A stretch of DNA of 64,000 nt from contig NC_053048.1 of assembly GCF_003473485.1 (NCBI RefSeq), positions 8,927,501 to 8,991,500 on the forward strand, given 5' to 3'. Each line of letters starts with the position of its first letter. Positions within the stretch are counted from its first letter, which is position 1. A model generated the notes under the pieces. It searched no databases, was not told the origin of the DNA, and was given only the letters and a program-made list of their open reading frames with translations. Below are positions 59,623 through 64,000 of this stretch, piece after piece. Position numbers and translations under genes: made by a program. The DNA is from Medicago truncatula (lineage: Eukaryota > Streptophyta > Magnoliopsida > Fabales > Fabaceae).

Positions 59623-60329
59623 AGGGTGTTTAAAACTGAACAAATCCAAAAGAAAAATTGCAAACCGAACAAATTCAAATCGAAACTGTAAAAAATCGCA
59701 TTTGGTTCGGATGTATTCGGATCATTTTTTTCTCAACCGAATGGTTTTGCTTGGTTTGCGGTTTAAATTTTACCAGCCGAACCAAACCAAACCAAACCGC
59801 AATATAAGAAAAACACTAATTAAATATATATCATCAAGACCAATGCTCATAGAAATTCAATGGAAACTTTAATAAAATGACATAATTTTTTTTTCTTGTT
59901 AAGTTTTTCTTCTTTGCTTTTTCTGTAAAAAAAATGTATTTATGTACAACTAGAACTTTTAGAGAATGATTAAAATTTCAGTCTTTTGTATTTCTTACAA
60001 AATAAGATTACTTTTTGCCCACGTTTTAATTTGTTGGGAACATTGTTGATGGAAATAAAATTGTAATGTTGGATGAAATTTAAAAAATTGTTTAAAATTT
60101 GTTGTGTTTTAGCTATTTAATTTGATATTAAAGTTGAAAACAATAAAAAAAATATTGTCTAAAAAAACCGCACCAACCGATCCAATCCAAACCGCATTAG
60201 TTTGATTTCATTTAGTTCGGATTTTATTTTAAAAGTCAACCGAACCGAACCAAACCGCATACTTATTTATCTTGCGGTTCGGATGACTTTTAACCTCAAA
60301 ACCGAACCAAACCGCACCGCGAACACTCT
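59623..60329. mobile_element. hAT-like non-autonomous element in the copy E intron
   Basis: The 707-bp element has ends AGGGTGTTTAAAACTG and CGCGAACACTCT (imperfect TIR AGRGTGTT) and is rich in AACCGAACC/CAAACCGCA words near both ends. The homologous site beside copy D (about 62710-62740) lacks it. The target duplication is not clear. No transposase. Confidence 0.6.
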
Positions 60330-60872
60330 TATGTACATATACTAAATAGTTAGTACAAAAATATTTAACCCTAACAAATACTTTGATATATTTATACGTA
60401 ATAAAAAAAATTAAACTATGCTGGACAAAAAGAAAAAATGAATTACCAAAGGTAGTGTTGGTTGGATTAGAAGCAGCTTGATTTTTGGCAGCATCACCAA
60501 TCAATCTTTGAGATTTAGTGAAAGCAACACAAGAAGGTGTTGTGTAATTAAGAAAACTACGAGCAACATAAAAAATTTCATTCCAGCAAAGACAGTTTAC
60601 CCTATAAAGCTTGCAATTATTTGAATCCATATACTGCAATTACTTGGTAGGTAAAGCCATGATGAAATCTGTGAATTATTAGTGATGACTCTTCTTATGA
60701 GCATATAGTAAGACATTCAATTTCAAAAAGTCAAACAGCAACACATTAAAATTGGAAAATATCAAAAAGATTTAAGTACCAAATATAGCATACTATATCA
60801 AAATGTGTCATCAGAAAATCAAAACAACCAGATCCAACATTATGCTAAGAATCAAATAACAAAAAATTATTG

Positions 60873-62539
60873 CTAAGAATCCGAATCACTTTTCTCATCA
60901 GAGTCACCTTTGTTGATCTTGTTCATAGCAGATTCAAAGATGCTCTCAAGCTCCTTCAGAAAGTCCACAAACACAAAGGTATCTTCTTGCTGGCTATCAC
61001 CAATCAAACTTTTTCCCTTGGTCATTGCTGAGTTGATCTTCTCTTTGTCTACAGGAGTGAGCTTTGAGCTAGTACTATCGTTCTTCATTACTTTTCTTAC
61101 TTTGTAAAGATAATCATCCAAAGCATTTCTTGCTTCAACTTTCTTTTTGAACTTCATGTCTTGAGCCTTGAAATTCTCAGCTTCCTGGATCATTCTCTCA
61201 ATTTGTCCCCTTGATAATCTTCCCTTCTCATTAGTTATTGTAATTTCATTTTTATTGCCACTGGTTTCTTCCACTGCAGAGACGTTCAAAATTCCATCAG
61301 CATCTATTGTAAAGCATACTTTGTGAGGATGACCTCGAGGTGCGAGAGGAAGTGAAAGAGAAAACAAACCAAGCAAGTTGTTGTCACTATCTTTTAATCT
61401 CTCACCCTCATAAACCTTAATCAGGACAGTGCTTTGGTCATCTTCAGTAGTAACATATTCGTTAGTCCTTTTGACAGGAATGGAAGTGTTCCTTGGAATC
61501 ACCACACTCATAATATCTCCCCTAATTGAGACACCAAGTGACAATGGTGTAACATCTCGCAAAACCAAGTTTGGAACACTCTTAACGCTTTCACTATGCA
61601 AAACAGCCTGAATAGCTGCACCGTAAGCAACAGCCTCATCAGGGTTAATGCTGTTGCATAATTCCTTCCCCTGGAAAAACTCTTGTAATAGCTGCCTCAC
61701 TTTAGGAATCCTAGAAGAACCACCAACAAGGACAACATCATCTACACTATTCTTTTCCATCTTAGCATCAGCAAGACAACTATTAACAGTTTCCATACAC
61801 TTTTCAAAGAGGTTCATATTCATTTCCTCAAACTTGGCCCGGGTTATTGATGAACTGAAGTCAATTCCCTTATATATAGCATCTAGCTCAATTGTGGCCT
61901 CAGTATCATATGAAAGTGTCCTTTTTGCCCTCTCACAAGCTGTTCTTAACCTCCTCAAGGCTTTTGGGTTCCTACTAATATCCTCGTTGTTCTTCTTCTT
62001 GAACTTCTTCACAAAGTGAGTCAACATTCTGTTATCAAAATCTTCACCTCCCAGGTGAGTGTCTCCAGCAGTGGCCTTGACTTCATAGTTGTTATCCTTA
62101 ACTGTGAGAATAGACACATCAAAAGTTCCACCGCCAAGGTCAAAGATAAAAATATTTCTCTTATCAACAAAATTAGCTCTCTTTTGAAGGCCATATGCAA
62201 GAGCTGCCGCAGTCGGTTCATTGATTATCCGCATTACATTGAGACCAGCAATTTCACCTGCATCTTTAGTGGCTCTTCGTTGTGAATCATTAAAATAAGC
62301 AGGTACAGTAATCACTGCATTCTTAACAGGAGACTCCAAAAATGCTTCTGCAATCTCTCGCATCTTTGAGAGAATCACAGATGATATTTCTTCAGCTACA
62401 AAACGTTTTTCCTTACCCATGTACTTCACAATGATTGTTGGTTTGTTGTTAGCACCGGAGATGACCTTAAAGGGCCACAAAAGTCGATCCATCTGAACGA
62501 TGGAATCACTATACTTCCTTCCAATTAACCTCTTTACAT
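60873..62539 (-). pseudogene. HSP70: Hsp70 copy D, intact exon 2 but exon 1 lost
   Basis: Exon 2 (62539-60873, 1667 nt) is fully open from [12 protein letters not shown] to the stop, about 555 codons, with [25 protein letters not shown], linker NLVLRDVTP and an acidic tail ending SDEKSDSDS. It lacks EEVD. The acceptor (TTTTTGCAG) is intact. Upstream only the last few bases of exon 1 and the donor (ATATTTG then GTAAC, near 62845-62852) remain; the start, phosphate-1 loop and first lobe are missing. The first in-frame ATG (62492) would give a protein without the N-terminal ATP-binding loop. Probably a 5'-truncated pseudogene that still looks constrained. Confidence 0.8.
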
Positions 62540-62559
62540 CTGCAAAAATTAAAATAGTG

Positions 62560-62850
62560 ATGAATCATTTCTTGTTCAGATGTTCAAAATAAAAATAACA
62601 ACTATAATAAGAAGTAAAAGAGCTAAATATGTTTTTGGTCTCTATAAACAATTTGAATTTTAGTGAATTTTGTTTTTGACCTTAATAGGATGATATGCTT
62701 CCAGGCCAGTAATAGTAGCTGTACTCATTTATTGAATTTTGTTTAGTAGTTAGTACAAAGATATTTAACCCTAACCAATACTTTGATAAATTATAGGTAA
62801 TAAAAAAAAATTAAAGAATGCTGGACAAAAAAATAAAAAAAGAGTTACCA
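62560..62850. other. Ancestral Hsp70 intron beside copy D (empty-site reference)
   Basis: This stretch aligns with the ends of the copy E intron (58930-59113, 59542-59622 and 60330-60446) but without the LINE and hAT-like insertions. Confidence 0.65.
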
Positions 62851-63015
62851 AATATACTAAAAAGTGAGTACTGTGAAACATAGTTCTCAAAATCCCGACT
62901 TAAATCATAAAATCCAGGATTTTGCGACTTTCTTCACCTTTAACGACTCAAATCCATAGTAGAATCCTAAAATAGAGAAAAACCATCGATTTTGATTGCG
63001 ATTTCTTATAAACTA

Positions 63016-63162
63016 CACCCTCCGGTCACTAATATAAGCAAAAGTTTGATTTTTAGATTCATTCATTAAATGACATATGTAGTCTATAATAAAGTCTACA
63101 TACATCATTTAATGAATGAATTTAAAAATCAAATTTTTGCTTATATTAGTGACCGGAGGGTG
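63016..63162. mobile_element. 147-bp Stowaway-like snapback MITE
   Basis: Almost perfect full-length hairpin with tips CACCCTCCGGTCACTAATAT and GTGACCGGAGGGTG and flanking TA (63014-63015 and 63163-63164). The arms include GATTTTTAGATTCATTCATT. Same family and length as 52744-52890, but better conserved. Confidence 0.88.
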
Positions 63163-63164
63163 TA

Positions 63165-64000
63165 AGTCATTTATGACTATATACCATATACTAGACTGCG
63201 ATGCACGGGTTTTTTAGAGTTTCATGTATAGGTATCAAATTAATTATATTATTATAAACATTTAATGGAATACAGTAGTGTTTTAAAAAACTAAATCCAT
63301 TCATTAATTAACTATATGATGTATATATTCCATACAAAAAAAAAAAAAGAATAAAAATGAAATCAGACATATATATTCCCTAACTTGAAATGAGACATAT
63401 ATATTATTACTTATAGAAATGCTATAAGTGGTTATCTTAAAATAATGATCAATAACATATACAATTTGTCAAAATAATTTGTCGTTCACTCATTACCTGT
63501 TCAAATTCTTTTACAAAATGATAATGATAACACCCATATAATCCACATTGGAAGTTATTAACTTGACATTAGGTCTCCAAGAAGTCTAATCTACAACACC
63601 AATTTTCTGCAAGAATTGAAAGAATCATGTGTGGGTTGTGATAGTAGAAATTAACAGGTGGTTAGTGGATTTTGGATAATGTGATAGTGGAAAACGAAAA
63701 AGGGATTTAATGGTTTGTTAAAAAGGGCAATTGATATTGGATATCAATTAATGGAAACAAAATTAATTAAAAAATTGCTAGTGGCTTAGTGGTCAAAATG
63801 TTGAGAGGAAGCCATTAGGTCTCATGTTTGAATCCTAGCAAAGGGTTTTTCATAAATATTTTTTTAGCTAATAATAAAAAAAGGCGGAATTAGGGTTAAT
63901 GAGGGCAACTTGGAGACAATCTAACATTTAGATATATAAAGATAAAGATTTGGTATTTTTTATTTTTTTTTGGGTAAAATCCATTGATTTTGATTGCAAT
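63165..64000. other. Intergenic to window end, with a SINE-like tRNA fold
   Basis: No gene is supported. 63185-63225 (ACTAGACTGCGATGCACGGG) resembles a phrase of plant Helitron or other repeat ends, but no matching end can be fixed. See 63776-63845 for the tRNA-like segment. Confidence 0.35.
63776..63845 (+). mobile_element. tRNA-related SINE-like head
   Basis: TTGCTAG and CTAGCAA can pair as a 7-bp acceptor stem around a segment with a box-A-like TGGCTTAGTGGTCA and a box-B-like GTTTGAATCC about 40 nt later. The spacing fits a pol III promoter of a tRNA-derived SINE; downstream is T- and A-rich sequence. Not a standard tRNA by its anticodon arm. Confidence 0.4.

Larger units (their letters stand above)
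58862..60543 (-). pseudogene. HSP70: Hsp70 copy E, only exon edges left
   Basis: The 3' part of exon 1 (60543-60447) reads [20 protein letters not shown] then [12 protein letters not shown], with its donor intact. After a 1.5-kb intron swollen by a LINE and a hAT-like element, the first ~54 bp of exon 2 (58915-58862: DAKRLTGRKYSDYVIQSD) follow a proper acceptor and then stop matching. Both the start of exon 1 and nearly all of exon 2 are gone. The intron aligns with the 5' flank of copy D (62560-62850). Confidence 0.8.

Overview
The window looks like nuclear DNA of a flowering plant, most likely a papilionoid legume (Medicago/Trifolium type). It is very AT-rich, its genes have plant-style GT-AG introns, and it carries plant gene families (PPR, F-box/LRR, plant mobile domain, PP2C of the POLTERGEIST-like type, cytosolic Hsp70) among dense plant transposons. 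The legume assignment is inference from gene and repeat style, not from a database match.

Layout. 1-3444 is the 3' end of a Sirevirus-type Ty1/copia element: the end of an internal reading frame, repeated polypurine tracts, then a ~2.1 kb LTR. 3521-5158 holds two near-identical long-TIR elements head to tail inside a TA microsatellite. 5160-6330 is a degraded LTR whose relative lies at 54332-57380. 6419-6728 is a lone last exon of an OMA1-like M48 protease. 8229-12561 (minus) is a 12-exon mitochondrial-type PPR gene whose exon phases all fit, but one acceptor reads CAA. 14300-16200 (minus) is a plant-mobile-domain pseudogene, followed by a mitochondrial tRNA-Pro-like remnant. 24727-26556 (minus) is an intronless PPR gene.

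28627-62539 carries five Hsp70 loci, all on the minus strand: one intact two-exon gene (A, 28627-30631), one with a single 1-bp frameshift (B, 36224-38502), and three broken copies (C, 50535-52500; E, 58862-60543; D, 60873-62539). They share a changed interdomain linker and lack the cytosolic EEVD tail. Between them lie a nested LINE (32885-35060), a copia/PP2C pseudogene junction with a hAT-like insertion (39990-42450), an intact three-exon F-box/LRR gene (43338-45294), several LINE 3' ends and many MITEs.

No operon-like or defence-like system is present. The likely functional genes are PPR 1, PPR 2, Hsp70 A and the F-box gene; Hsp70 B is one base from being open. The most distinctive content is structural: five Mutator-like MITEs with perfect 9-bp AT-rich target duplications, near-perfect snapback MITEs, the twin long-TIR elements, the PPR splice-site lesion with two frame-preserving rescue sites, and the divergent Hsp70 cluster in which neighbouring copies act as empty-site controls for transposon insertions.
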